Source of the DNA: Phreatobacter aquaticus
GTDB taxonomy: Bacteria; Pseudomonadota; Alphaproteobacteria; Rhizobiales; Phreatobacteraceae
NCBI RefSeq assembly: GCF_005160265.1
Contig: NZ_CP039865.1
Location: 3,062,828-3,126,827, forward strand
Reading direction: 5' to 3'
DNA: 64,000 nucleotides
Of the stretch, positions 41,827 to 51,328 are shown piece after piece (positions within the stretch are counted from its first letter, which is position 1; the number at the start of each line of letters is the position of its first letter). The translations under genes were made by a program, and so were the position numbers. The notes below the pieces were generated by a model. That model did not search any database, was not told where the DNA came from, and saw only the letters and a program-made list of their open reading frames with translations.

Positions 41827-42633
41827 ATGGCTGAAGCCATTGAAACGTCCAAGACACGCCGGGTCTATCTTACGTTGCGTGACAGGATCGGCTCGGGCGA
41901 GCTCAATCCTGGCGCTCGCCTGCCTTCCGAACCCGACCTCGCCGATCTCCACGACGTGTCACGGGTCACAATTCGCCGGGCGCTGGCCGAACTGGAGCGC
42001 GAGGGGCTGATCTCGCGCCGTCCGGGCGCCGGCACCTTCGTCACAGCCCGCACCATCAAGCGGCCGATTGTCGCAGATCTCTCCAATGCGCTGGCGCATC
42101 TGGTCGAGATGGGCCGCTCCACGGACGTGAAGCTTCTGCAATTCGGCTATGCCGAGCCCTCGGCCGAGATCGTCGATGCCCTGCGCCTCGAGGTCGGCGA
42201 GAAGGCCCAGCGCGCCGTGCGCGTCCGCATCATCGACAACGAGCCTTTCAGCTACCTCGTCACCCATGTGCCCCAGCGCATTGGCGCGACCTATTCCGAG
42301 GCCGAGCTCGGCTCCAAGCCGCTGCTGACCCTCATCGAGCGGACCGGCGTCAAGGTGGATCGCGCCACCCAGACCATTTCGGCGAGCCTTGCGGGTCCCG
42401 AGGTTGCCGAGGCCCTCGGCATCGAGATCGGCGCCCCGCTCATCGCGCTCACCCGCGTCGTCTATGACGTCAAGCGCCGGGGCATCGAGCATCTGGTCGC
42501 GCTCTACCGGCCGGATCGCTACTCGTTCCAGATGGATCTCGTGCGCATCGATGCCGGAGGCGACCGTCTCTGGTCGCCGGTCGAGCGGCTGAAGATCGGC
42601 GTCGGTATCAATGGAGCGGCCCACGGCGACTGA
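41827..42633 (+). CDS. GntR-family regulator with UTRA domain (HutC type)
   Basis: A 268-residue one-component regulator. The winged helix (about 12-75) has SGELNPGARLPSEPDLADLHDVSRVTIRRALAELE-type sequence, and the UTRA effector domain occupies about 95-240. HutC-type proteins usually act as repressors released by a pathway metabolite. It lies between leuCD (divergent) and the ABC importer (downstream, same strand, 105-base gap), so it most likely controls both arms of the locus. The candidate operator is at 41676-41699. Confidence 0.93.
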   Translation: MAEAIETSKTRRVYLTLRDRIGSGELNPGARLPSEPDLADLHDVSRVTIRRALAELEREGLISRRPGAGTFVTARTIKRPIVADLSNALAHLVEMGRSTDVKLLQFGYAEPSAEIVDALRLEVGEKAQRAVRVRIIDNEPFSYLVTHVPQRIGATYSEAELGSKPLLTLIERTGVKVDRATQTISASLAGPEVAEALGIEIGAPLIALTRVVYDVKRRGIEHLVALYRPDRYSFQMDLVRIDAGGDRLWSPVERLKIGVGINGAAHGD

Positions 42634-42738
42634 GGGGGGCTGGTCAACGGCGCGATCTCATGTTCTATTTCTAGGACAAAGAACGTAGCCGGCAGCAAAG
42701 CCGGGTTTCCAGAGCGGTTTGTAACGGAGGCCTTGACC

Positions 42739-43947
42739 ATGGTGATCGACAAGACCCTTTCCCGCCGGCGCATTCTCGCGGGCGGCGCAGCCGTGCTTGC
42801 AGCCCCCGGCCTCGCCCGGGCGCAGGCCGCACCCGTGAAGCTTGGCATTCTGCAGCCGGTGACCGGCAATCTCGCCCAGGACGGCGAGTATGGCCGCATC
42901 GGTGCCGAAGCCGCGATCAACGACATCAACCAGGCCGGCGGCATCAAGTCGCTTGGCGGCGCGAAGATCGAGATGGTCTTCGGTGACGCCCGCTCCAACC
43001 CGGAAGCCGGCACCCAGGAAGTCGAGCGCATGAACGGCGAGGGCGTCTCCGCCATCGTCGGCGGTTTTGCCTCGCCGATCTGCCTCGCCGCCTCGCAGGC
43101 CGCCTCCCGCTACGACCTGCCCTATGTGGTGGATGTCGGCGTGTCGGATGCCATCGTCTCGCGTGGCCTGAAGAACACGTTCCGCTTCGGTCCGGGCTTC
43201 GGCACCTGCACGCGGGTGGCGATCGAGAACCTCGTCAAGCTGAACGACGCCGCCGGCAAGCCGGCCAAGACCGTCGTCCTCGTCCATGAGGACGGCCTGT
43301 TCGGCACCGGTCTCGCCAAGCTGATGAACGAGCGGCTCTCCGCCCTCGGTTTCCAGATCCTCGAGACCATCCCGCACCCGACGCCGGCCCGCGACATGTC
43401 CAACGTCGCGCTGCGCATCCGCGCGCTGAACCCCGACCTTGTGATCCCGTCGAGCTATTACGGCGAGTTCGTGCTGCTTGCCCGCACCATGCAGCAGCAG
43501 CGCATCCGCCCGAAGGGTATCTACGCGGTGCTCAATGGCGCAGCCTCCAACTTCCGCTTCGTCAAGGAATTCCCGGACGCGGCGAGCAACGTGATGGACT
43601 GCAATCACTGGGCCGATCCGCGCAAGCCGAAGACCGCCGAGCTGCGCAAGCAGGTCGAGGCCACCGGCCGCTTCTGGCTCTACAACACGCCGCTCAACTA
43701 TTCCTGCGTGAAGCTGGTCGCCGATGCGATCGAGCGGGCAGCCTCCCGTGACCGCACCAAGATCATCGAGGCGCTGGCCGCTTCCACCTTCACCGACCAC
43801 ATCATGCCCTATGGCCCGACCCGGTTCGAGAACGGCCAGAACATGGGCGCGGCGCCGGTCAACACCCAGATCCAGGGTGGCGACATCAAGGTGATCTTCC
43901 CGGCCGAGTTCGCGGACGCCAAGGCGGTCTTCCCGGTCACCGGCTGA
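42739..43947 (+). CDS. Branched-chain-type ABC substrate-binding protein
   Basis: The periplasmic receptor (LivK-like, type I fold) of the importer encoded next to it; 402 residues. The signal SRRRILAGGAAVLAAPGLARA carries a twin-arginine-like motif. VKLGILQPVTGNLAQDGEYGRIGAE and SAIVGGFASPICLAASQAASRYDLPYV are typical. The ATG at 42739 has ACGGAGG 8 bases upstream; a TTG at 42733 is too close to it. The ligand is unknown: this family also binds urea, amides, aromatic acids and dicarboxylates, so leucine should not be assumed. Confidence 0.92.
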   Translation: MVIDKTLSRRRILAGGAAVLAAPGLARAQAAPVKLGILQPVTGNLAQDGEYGRIGAEAAINDINQAGGIKSLGGAKIEMVFGDARSNPEAGTQEVERMNGEGVSAIVGGFASPICLAASQAASRYDLPYVVDVGVSDAIVSRGLKNTFRFGPGFGTCTRVAIENLVKLNDAAGKPAKTVVLVHEDGLFGTGLAKLMNERLSALGFQILETIPHPTPARDMSNVALRIRALNPDLVIPSSYYGEFVLLARTMQQQRIRPKGIYAVLNGAASNFRFVKEFPDAASNVMDCNHWADPRKPKTAELRKQVEATGRFWLYNTPLNYSCVKLVADAIERAASRDRTKIIEALAASTFTDHIMPYGPTRFENGQNMGAAPVNTQIQGGDIKVIFPAEFADAKAVFPVTG

Positions 43948-44011
43948 GGGGCGGGCCAACGGCCCGTTCCACCCTCGTCCCCCGACCGCAAGCCGGAGAG
44001 AGACCTCTCTC

Positions 44012-44893
44012 GTGTTCCGATCCTATCCGCCTCAGATCGTGCTGGAGGCCGTGCTCAACGGCCTCCTCACCGGCGCAGTCTATGCGCTGGTCGCGCTGGG
44101 CTTGACGCTGGTTTACGGCGTTTTGCACATCATCAACTTCGCCCATGGCGCCATGCTCACTCTCGCCATGTTTGCGGTGTTGATGGTCCATCTGGGCTTC
44201 GGACTGGATCCGTACCTCGCGATTCCGGTCCTCGCGCCACTTTTTTTTCTGGTGGGCTATCTCCTCCAGCGCCTCGTCATCGGTCCGGCCAGCCGCAATG
44301 ACGACAGTTCGATCCTGCTGGTGACCCTGGGGTTGTCGATCGTGCTGGAGAACGGCCTTCTGGCCATCTTCCGCTCCGACACCCGCTCGCTGACGCTGGA
44401 CTACTCCTTCTCGGTTCTGGACATCGGTGTCGCGCTCTTGTCGCTGCCGCGCGTCGTCGGGTTCGGCGTGGCGGTGCTGGTGGCGGGCGGCCTCTGGGCG
44501 ATCCTGGCGCTGACCGATACGGGCAAGGCGATCCGCGCGGTCGCCAAGGAGAAGCTCGGCGCGGCCCTGGTCGGCATCGACGTCAACCACGTCTATGCCG
44601 TCACCTTCGGGCTGGGTGCTGCCACGCTCGCCATCGCCGCCTGCCTGCTCATGCCCTCGTTCTACGTCAATCCGCGGGTCGGCAATGCCTTCGTCCTGGT
44701 CGCCTTCACCGTGGTCGTGCTGGGCGGCATGGGCTCGATCCCCGGCGCGTTGTTGGGCGGGCTGATCATCGGCGTGGTGGAAAGCCTCTGCGGCCTCTAT
44801 CTCGGCGAAAGCCTTGGGCAGATTGGCATATTCCTGATCTTCATCCTGGTTCTGCTGGTCCGGCCGACCGGCCTGTTCGGAGCCAGGGCATGA
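44012..44893 (+). CDS. Branched-chain-type ABC permease, LivH-like
   Basis: The first inner-membrane permease of the importer, 293 residues, eight or so helices, GTG start. It has GLTLVYGVLHIINFAHGAMLTL near the start and the EAA-like coupling segment VVLGGMGSIPGALLGGLIIGVVES, typical of LivH. Its last 4 bases overlap the LivM-like gene, indicating translational coupling. It begins 64 bases after the binding-protein gene. Confidence 0.94.
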   Translation: MFRSYPPQIVLEAVLNGLLTGAVYALVALGLTLVYGVLHIINFAHGAMLTLAMFAVLMVHLGFGLDPYLAIPVLAPLFFLVGYLLQRLVIGPASRNDDSSILLVTLGLSIVLENGLLAIFRSDTRSLTLDYSFSVLDIGVALLSLPRVVGFGVAVLVAGGLWAILALTDTGKAIRAVAKEKLGAALVGIDVNHVYAVTFGLGAATLAIAACLLMPSFYVNPRVGNAFVLVAFTVVVLGGMGSIPGALLGGLIIGVVESLCGLYLGESLGQIGIFLIFILVLLVRPTGLFGARA

Positions 44894-45885
44894 CCGCCGG
44901 ACGCTCTGGTCTTTCCGACTTCCTGCCGATTGCGGTGGTTGCGCTGGCGCTGGCCCTGCTGCCGACCGGGCTCACGCTTGCGGGCAGCACAGGCACGCTG
45001 CTGAACCTTGCCATCACCATCCTGATCCTGTCGCTCGCGGCTCAAGGGTGGAACATCGCGGGCGGCTATGGTGGCCAGTTCTCCTTCGGCCACGCCGCCT
45101 TCTTCGGCATGGGCGCCTATGGCCAGGCGGTGCTGCAGGCCCGTCTCGGCGTCAATCCCTGGGTGGCGCTGCCGCTGGCCGTGACGCTCGGCAGTCTCGT
45201 CGGCCTTGGCATCGGCTATCTCGCCTTCCGGGCCCGGCTCCGCGGCTCCTACTTCGCCCTGGTGACGCTGGCCTTCGCCGAAGTGTTCCGCATCCTCGCC
45301 AATGCCGCGCCGTTCACCGGCGGCGCTGCGGGAACGCTGCTGCCGCTGGATGTGCGGCCCGCCAACTTCCAGTTCGCCGCCCGCGAGACCTTCTTCTATC
45401 TGGCCCTGGTCATGGTGGTCGCGGTGCTTGTGCTCAACCGCCTGATCGAGCGCTCGCGCTTCGGCGCCTATCTGGTGGCGGTACGCGAGAACGAGGATGC
45501 CGCCCGCTCGCTCGGCGTCGATACCCTCGCCGTCAAGCTCAAGGCGATCGCCCTGTCGGCGGCCATCACCGCGGCGTCGGGCGCGCTCTACACCCAGAAA
45601 TTCCTCTATATCGACGCCAACATCGCCTTCGGATCATGGATTTCGGTCGAGGCACTGCTCGCCCCGATCATCGGCGGCATTGGCACTGTCTTCGGCCCGC
45701 TGGTCGGAACCGCCACGCTGCTCGGCCTCGGCGAACTGGCCAAGACCGGCATCCACGCGGCCTTCGGCTCGGCCATTCCCGGCATCGACCTCATCCTCTA
45801 TGGCGTGCTGCTGGTCGCGGCCATCGCCTTTGCACCGCAGGGTGTGATGGGCCTTGTCGCGCGCCTGACGCGGGGAGGGCGCTGA
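44890..45885 (+). CDS. Branched-chain-type ABC permease, LivM-like
   Basis: The second permease, 331 residues, with helices throughout. The family segments YGGQFSFGHAAFFGMGAY and FRARLRGSYFALVTLAFAEVFRI are present, and the coupling segment is APIIGGIGTVFGPLVGTATL. The gene starts inside the LivH-like stop (ATGA) and its stop TGA shares one base with the LivG-like ATG. Confidence 0.94.
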   Translation: MTAGRSGLSDFLPIAVVALALALLPTGLTLAGSTGTLLNLAITILILSLAAQGWNIAGGYGGQFSFGHAAFFGMGAYGQAVLQARLGVNPWVALPLAVTLGSLVGLGIGYLAFRARLRGSYFALVTLAFAEVFRILANAAPFTGGAAGTLLPLDVRPANFQFAARETFFYLALVMVVAVLVLNRLIERSRFGAYLVAVRENEDAARSLGVDTLAVKLKAIALSAAITAASGALYTQKFLYIDANIAFGSWISVEALLAPIIGGIGTVFGPLVGTATLLGLGELAKTGIHAAFGSAIPGIDLILYGVLLVAAIAFAPQGVMGLVARLTRGGR

Positions 45886-46625
45886 TGCTGTCGGTTGAAG
45901 CGGTCAGCAAGCGGTTCGGCGGTCTTCTGGCTGTCAGCGACGTGACGATGCGGGTAGCGCCCGGCTCGATCAGCGGTCTGATCGGCCCGAACGGCGCTGG
46001 CAAGACCACGCTGTTCACGATGATCTCCGGCTTCGAACGGCCGACCTCGGGCCGGATCCTGTTCGACGGGCGCGACATCACGGGCACTGCGCCAGAGGTT
46101 CTGGCGGCGGCCGGCATCGCCCGAACGTTCCAGATCGTCCAGCCCTTTGCCGGGCTCTCGGTGATCGAGAATGTCGCGGTCGGCGCCTATCTGCGCCATC
46201 CCGGCCGCCGCGAGGCGCTCGCCCGCGCCGAAGCCGTTGCCGATCTCGTCGGTCTCGGCAGTCTCGGCCAGCCGGCGTCGTCCCTGACGGTTGCCGGCCG
46301 CAAGCGGCTGGAACTCGCCCGTGCGCTGGCCACCGAGCCGCGTCTCCTGCTGCTCGACGAGGTGCTCGCCGGCCTCAATCCCTCCGAGATCCGCGACATC
46401 ATCCCGGTCGTTCAGGCGATCCGCGCGTCGGGCGTCACCATCCTGATGATCGAACATGTCATGCAGGCGGTGATGAGCCTCTGCGAACATGTCCATGTCA
46501 TCGCCAATGGGCAGACCATCGCGTCGGGCGCGCCTTCGGCCATCGTCGGCGATCCGAAGGTGGTCGAGGCCTATCTCGGCCATGGTGCGGCCGAACGTCT
46601 GGCGGGAAGGGCGGCCCATGGCTGA
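45885..46625 (+). CDS. Branched-chain-type ABC ATPase, LivG-like
   Basis: A cytoplasmic ATPase of 246 residues. Walker A is GPNGAGKTT and Walker B is LLLLDEVLAGLNP. The segment where LivG proteins normally have a GQ- or GE-containing signature motif reads SSLTVAGRKRLELARAL, so the signature loop is atypical. ARTFQIVQPFAGLSVIENV is the normal Q-loop. It overlaps the LivF-like gene by 8 bases. The second ATPase has a canonical signature, so the pair may hydrolyse ATP asymmetrically. Confidence 0.93.
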   Translation: MLSVEAVSKRFGGLLAVSDVTMRVAPGSISGLIGPNGAGKTTLFTMISGFERPTSGRILFDGRDITGTAPEVLAAAGIARTFQIVQPFAGLSVIENVAVGAYLRHPGRREALARAEAVADLVGLGSLGQPASSLTVAGRKRLELARALATEPRLLLLDEVLAGLNPSEIRDIIPVVQAIRASGVTILMIEHVMQAVMSLCEHVHVIANGQTIASGAPSAIVGDPKVVEAYLGHGAAERLAGRAAHG

Positions 46626-47337
46626 CACCAGTCCGCTGCTGTCGGTCGAGGGGCTGGTGGCCGGCTATGGCGGCACCGAGATCCTGCGCGGACTGACCAT
46701 GACGGTCGAGCCCGGCGAGATCGTCGCTGTCCTCGGCTCCAACGGCGTCGGCAAGACGACCTTGAACAAGGTCCTGTCGGGCATCGTGCCAGCGGGAGCC
46801 GGGCAGGTCCGGTTCGCGGGTGAGGTCATCACCGGGGCATCGCCACAGGCCATCGTCGATCTCGGGCTGATCCATGTGCCCGAGGGGCGCAAGATCTTCC
46901 CGAACATGACCGTGCGCGAGAACCTCGTGCTCGGCTCCTATCGCCGGGCGCGCGGCAATCGCGCGGCCAATCTCGAGCGGGTCTTCGAGACCTTCCCGCG
47001 GCTGAGGGAGCGCGACCGCCAGTCGGCCGGCACGCTGTCGGGCGGCGAACAGCAGATGCTCGCCATCGGCCGCGGCCTGATGGGCGAACCCCGGCTTCTG
47101 ATCCTCGACGAGCCCTCGCTCGGCCTGTCGCCGCTTCTGGTCGAGGAGATGTTCCAGCTGATCCGTCGCCTGAATGCCGACGGGCTCGCGATCATGCTGG
47201 TCGAGCAGAACGTCATGCAGTCGCTCGATGTCGCCTCCCGGGCCTTTATCCTGGAGAATGGCATCTTCGCCCTGCACGGACAGGCGAGCGAGCTTGCCGC
47301 CGCGCCGGATCTTCGCCGCGCTTATCTGGGGATGTGA
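46618..47337 (+). CDS. Branched-chain-type ABC ATPase, LivF-like
   Basis: The second ATPase, 239 residues. Walker A is GSNGVGKTTL, the Q-loop region has GLIHVPEGRKIFPNMTVRENL, the signature is canonical LSGGEQQMLAIGRGL, and Walker B is LLILDEPSLGLSP. The start ATG at 46618 lies inside the LivG-like gene. It completes a five-part importer and is followed after 4 bases by the MmgE/PrpD gene. Confidence 0.94.
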   Translation: MADTSPLLSVEGLVAGYGGTEILRGLTMTVEPGEIVAVLGSNGVGKTTLNKVLSGIVPAGAGQVRFAGEVITGASPQAIVDLGLIHVPEGRKIFPNMTVRENLVLGSYRRARGNRAANLERVFETFPRLRERDRQSAGTLSGGEQQMLAIGRGLMGEPRLLILDEPSLGLSPLLVEEMFQLIRRLNADGLAIMLVEQNVMQSLDVASRAFILENGIFALHGQASELAAAPDLRRAYLGM

Positions 47338-47341
47338 GGCC

Positions 47342-48763
47342 ATGGCCATCGTCACTGCCGGTGTGAAGACAGCTTCCGAGCTTGCAGCCGAGCCGCGCTC
47401 CGCCTGGCTTGCCCAATGGGCGGAGTTTGCCGCCAATCTGAGCTTCCACGAACTCCCGGCCGAGGTCGTTGCCCGCACCAAGCAGGTCATCTTCGACTGC
47501 ATCGGGGCGATGGCTGCCGGTATGCAGGAGCCGGAAATGCGCTCGCTGCTGGTGCGGCTGGAAGCGCTCGACGGCGCCGGCCCGTCGCAGGTCATCGGCG
47601 CGAACCGGCGCCTGTCGCCCTCGAATGCCGCCTTCATGGGCGGTATTGCCGGCACCATGCTGGAGATCGACGAGGGCAACCAATATGCCCGCGGCCATCC
47701 CGGCATCCATGTCGTGCCGGCCGCCCTGATCGCGGCGGCAAGGCTCGGCGCATCGGGCGAGGAACTGATCACGGCGGTGGTGCTCGGTTACGAGATCGGC
47801 GCCCGGATCGGCATTGCCTCGAAGCTGGTGGTCACCATGCATCCCCATGGCACCTGGGGGACCGTGGGAGCGGCCGTGGCGATCGCCCGCTTGGGCGAGG
47901 CCGACGCAAGCGCCATGGCGGAGGTCATCAACGTCGCCTCCTCCCTCGGTCTCACCACCAGCCGGAAGACCATGCTGGAAGGCGCAACCGTCCGCAACAG
48001 CTTCGCCGGCCTCTCCAACAAGCTGGGGTTCCTCGCCTGGGAAATGGTCGCCGCCGGTCTCACCGGCGAGCGCGACGGCATCGCGACCGTCTATGGCACG
48101 GTCGCCGCGACCGATTTCCAGCCCGATGCGATGGTCGAGGACCTGGGCATCCGCTACGAGATCGCCCGCAACTACTTCAAGCGCCATGCCGCCTGCCGCT
48201 ACACCCATGCGGCACTCGATGCGCTCGCCGAGATCACGGCCGCGGCCGGTGGCCGCATCGATCCGCTCAATGTCCTCGGCATCGATGTCGAGACCTATGT
48301 CTGGGCGGCCCAGCTCGACGATCCCGAGCCGAAATCCATGCTGGCAGCTAAGTTCTCGCTGCCCTTCGCGCTGGCCACCACCGTGGTGAACGGCAGTGCG
48401 TCGATCGCGGCCTTCCGCGATGCGGCACGCGCCAACCGGGTGATCCGGGCGCTGGCAAGCCGCGTCGAGGTGACCGAGGACCCGGCCTTTACCGCCCTTC
48501 TGCCGGCCAAGCGCCCGGCGCGCGTGACCCTGCGGCTTGCCGATGGCCGCGTGCTGACCGCCGTGGCCATGACCAACAAGGGCGACACGGAAGATCCCTA
48601 TTCGGACGCCGACATCGTCGCGAAATTCGTCGACATCACCGGCCCCGTCTGGGGCGAGACCAAGGCCCGCCGCCTGATCGCGGCGGTCGAGGGCCTCGAC
48701 CGCGATACCGATCCGCACCGCCTGCTTGCACTGACGTCTACATCTGGGGATTCCCATGCATAA
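47342..48763 (+). CDS. MmgE/PrpD family protein (2-methylcitrate dehydratase-like)
   Basis: A 473-residue protein of the MmgE/PrpD family, whose known members dehydrate 2-methylcitrate or act on related tricarboxylic acids; cis-aconitate decarboxylase and iminodisuccinate epimerase belong to the same fold. Features are VIFDCIGAMAAG, FMGGIAGTMLEIDEGN with a HPGIHVVPAAL segment, VVTMHPHGTWGTVGAA, and NYFKRHAACRYTHAALDA. It lies between the importer and the lyase gene, overlapping the latter by 8 bases. In this setting it should act on a polycarboxylic acid made from the imported compound. The reaction cannot be specified. Confidence 0.85.
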   Translation: MAIVTAGVKTASELAAEPRSAWLAQWAEFAANLSFHELPAEVVARTKQVIFDCIGAMAAGMQEPEMRSLLVRLEALDGAGPSQVIGANRRLSPSNAAFMGGIAGTMLEIDEGNQYARGHPGIHVVPAALIAAARLGASGEELITAVVLGYEIGARIGIASKLVVTMHPHGTWGTVGAAVAIARLGEADASAMAEVINVASSLGLTTSRKTMLEGATVRNSFAGLSNKLGFLAWEMVAAGLTGERDGIATVYGTVAATDFQPDAMVEDLGIRYEIARNYFKRHAACRYTHAALDALAEITAAAGGRIDPLNVLGIDVETYVWAAQLDDPEPKSMLAAKFSLPFALATTVVNGSASIAAFRDAARANRVIRALASRVEVTEDPAFTALLPAKRPARVTLRLADGRVLTAVAMTNKGDTEDPYSDADIVAKFVDITGPVWGETKARRLIAAVEGLDRDTDPHRLLALTSTSGDSHA

Positions 48764-49640
48764 CCCTGCCGCCGTTCTGCGCGCCCGGCTCGCGAGAAGC
48801 CCTGTTCTGGTCGCGCCCGGCGTCATCGATCCGCTGACGGCGACGATTGCGGTCAATGCCGGGTTCGAGGCGCTCTATCTCACGGGAGCCGGCATCGCCT
48901 ATTCGAGGCTCGGCATGGCCGATGTCGGCCTGACGACGATGACGGAGGTGAGTGAGGTCATCGCGCGCATCGCCGACAAGGTGGACGTGCCGCTGATCGT
49001 CGACGGCGATACCGGCTTCGGCAATGCCATCACGGTCCAGCGGACCATGCGCTTCTTCGAGCGCGCGGGCGCCGCCGCGATCCAGATCGAGGACCAGACC
49101 TTCCCGAAGCGCTGCGGCCATCTGCGCGGCAAGGATGTCGTGGCGACCGAGGAGATGGTCGGCAAGATCAAGGCGGCGGTCGATGCCCGCATGAACGGCA
49201 TGATGGTGATCGGGCGCACCGATGCCGGCGCTGTCGAAGGATTTGAGCGCGCTTTCGAGCGGGCGCATCGCTATATCGAGGCGGGCGCCGACATCATCTT
49301 TGTCGAGGCACCGCGCACGCGCGAAGAACTGGAAGCGGTGCCCAAGGCGCTCGGCAACCGCGTGCCGCTGATGGCCAACATGGTGGAAGGCGGTCGCACG
49401 CCGATGACGCCGGTCAAGGACCTGGAGGCCATGGGCTTCAATCTCGTGGTGTTCTCGGCCGGCGTTGTGCGCGCCATGGCGAAAAGCGCGCGCACCTTCT
49501 ACGACACGCTGATGCAGGACGGCACGTCCGATCGCATGCGCGAGGACATGTATTCCTTCGACGAGTTGGCCGACATCGTCGGCACCAATGCCCTCCTGGA
49601 AGCCGGCCAACGCTATGATCCCGCAGGGGGCGGGGCGTGA
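48756..49640 (+). CDS. Isocitrate lyase/PEP mutase-family carbon-carbon lyase
   Basis: A 294-residue magnesium enzyme of the isocitrate lyase/PEP mutase superfamily. The metal-binding D83 and D85 lie in VDGDTGFG and E112 in IEDQTFPKRCGHL, where K118-R-C120-G-H122 is the catalytic-cysteine loop of true lyases (2-methylisocitrate, dimethylmalate and similar acids). Presence of that cysteine argues for a 2-hydroxy-acid lyase over a PEP mutase or phosphonate hydrolase. Products would be pyruvate or another oxoacid plus an acid. The paired MmgE/PrpD and LeuCD enzymes could supply its substrate. Confidence 0.86.
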   Translation: MHNPAAVLRARLARSPVLVAPGVIDPLTATIAVNAGFEALYLTGAGIAYSRLGMADVGLTTMTEVSEVIARIADKVDVPLIVDGDTGFGNAITVQRTMRFFERAGAAAIQIEDQTFPKRCGHLRGKDVVATEEMVGKIKAAVDARMNGMMVIGRTDAGAVEGFERAFERAHRYIEAGADIIFVEAPRTREELEAVPKALGNRVPLMANMVEGGRTPMTPVKDLEAMGFNLVVFSAGVVRAMAKSARTFYDTLMQDGTSDRMREDMYSFDELADIVGTNALLEAGQRYDPAGGGA

Positions 49641-51328
49641 GCATGCTCGATCCTGTCACCCTGGCCGTCCTGAAGGGGCGGCTGGAGCAGATCGCCGACG
49701 AGATGGACGCGACGCTCTATCGCTCGGCCTTCAATCCGATCATCGCGGAAGCGCGCGACGCCTGCCACGGCCTCTATCACCGCGAGACCGGTGACACGCT
49801 GGTGCAGGGCACCAAGGGCCTGCCGATCTTCGTCGGTGCCATGTCCTTTGCGGTCAAGGCGGTGATCGAGAAGGTGAAGGCGTCAGGCGGCGCCAAGCCC
49901 GGCGACACCTTCATCTTCAACGACCAATATGCCGGCGGCACCCATCTGAACGATTTCCGGCTGGTTCGGCCGATCTTCCGGGATGGAAAGCTGTTCTGCT
50001 GGCTGGCGTCTGCCGGTCACTGGCTCGACATCGGCGGCAATGTGCCCGGCGGCTACAATCCGGTGGCGACCGAGAGCTTCCAGGAGGGCGTGCTGATCCC
50101 GGTGGTCAAGCTCGTCGCGGCCGGCGAGTTGCGCCAGGATATTCTCGATATCCTGGCCGCCAATTCGCGCCTGCCCAATTCCAACTGGGGCGACCTCAAC
50201 GGCCAGCTGAATGCGCTGGATCTCGGCGAGAAGCGCCTCGGCGCGCTGCTGCAGGACTATGGCGACGCTATCGTTGACCAGGCCTTCGCTGCCTTCTCCG
50301 ATCGCGCCGAAGCCCTGATGCGCGACGCGATCGCGGCGCTGCCGGACGGCCGCTATTCCTTCGAGGACTATCTCGACAATGACGGCATAGTCGACCAGCC
50401 GCTGACAGTTGCCCTCGACCTGACGATCGCCGGCGACCGGATGGAGCTCGACTTCTCGCGCTCCTCGCCGCCCTGCCAGGGGCCGATCAACATCTCGCTG
50501 CCGACCACGATCGCCGCCTGCTATGTCGCGCTGAAGCACGTCTTCACCGAGGTTCCGGCCAATGCCGGCTGCCTCCGTCCCATCAGCTTCATCATTCCCG
50601 ACACGACGCTGCTGGGTGCCAAGGCGCCGAAGCCGATGGCCGGCTATACCGAGACCATCCTCAGGCTGATCGGCGTGGTGTTCGGAGCTCTTGCCGAGGC
50701 TGTGCCTGAGCGCGCGACCGGCGGCCCCTTCGGCACGATCAACGCGCTCTCCATCGCCGGCCACCGCGCCAATGGCACGCGCTGGGTCATGTTCTCGTTC
50801 TTCGGCGGCGGTCTCGGCGGCAATCCGGAATCGGATGGCCTGAACCACGCCAACAACCCCATCTCGACTGCGACCATACCGCCCGTGGAAATTCTCGAAG
50901 CCGCCTATCCCGTCATGTTCACCCAATGGGCCCTGCGTCCGGATTCCGCCGGCGCCGGCAAGCATCGCGGCGGGCTTGGTGCCATCTACGAGGTCGAGGT
51001 TCTCGACGAGCGGGGCGCCGAGGTGTTCCTGCTCGGCGAGCGCGGACGCTTCGCCCCATTCGGTGTGAATGGCGGTGGTAGCGCTGCCCTCAACCGCTTC
51101 ACCTGGACAGATGCCACCGGCACACACGAGCCCCCCATGGCTTCCAAGATCACCGGGGTGAAACTTGGCCAGGGCTATCGCGTCCGCTTGGAAACGCCCG
51201 GTGGCGGCGGCTTTGGTGACCCTGCCGAGCGGGATCCAGCCGCCATCGCTCGCGATGTTGTGTTGGGCTATGTGACGGCGCCGAGCCTTGAGAGCGACTA
51301 TGGCGTGAGCACGGGAGAGCCGTCATGA
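49637..51328 (+). CDS. Hydantoinase B/oxoprolinase family protein
   Basis: A 563-residue B-type subunit (HyuB). With the A-type subunit it forms an ATP-dependent cyclic-amide hydrolase acting on hydantoins, 5-oxoproline or similar lactams. The family pattern is seen in PVTLAVLKGRLEQIADEMDATLYRSAFNPIIAEARDACHG-like sequence, DTFIFNDQYAGGTHLNDFRLV, and GGGGFGDPAERDP at the end. It starts with GTG overlapping the lyase stop (GTGA) and overlaps hyuA by 4 bases. The substrate is not predictable from sequence. Confidence 0.92.
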   Translation: MSMLDPVTLAVLKGRLEQIADEMDATLYRSAFNPIIAEARDACHGLYHRETGDTLVQGTKGLPIFVGAMSFAVKAVIEKVKASGGAKPGDTFIFNDQYAGGTHLNDFRLVRPIFRDGKLFCWLASAGHWLDIGGNVPGGYNPVATESFQEGVLIPVVKLVAAGELRQDILDILAANSRLPNSNWGDLNGQLNALDLGEKRLGALLQDYGDAIVDQAFAAFSDRAEALMRDAIAALPDGRYSFEDYLDNDGIVDQPLTVALDLTIAGDRMELDFSRSSPPCQGPINISLPTTIAACYVALKHVFTEVPANAGCLRPISFIIPDTTLLGAKAPKPMAGYTETILRLIGVVFGALAEAVPERATGGPFGTINALSIAGHRANGTRWVMFSFFGGGLGGNPESDGLNHANNPISTATIPPVEILEAAYPVMFTQWALRPDSAGAGKHRGGLGAIYEVEVLDERGAEVFLLGERGRFAPFGVNGGGSAALNRFTWTDATGTHEPPMASKITGVKLGQGYRVRLETPGGGGFGDPAERDPAAIARDVVLGYVTAPSLESDYGVSTGEPS

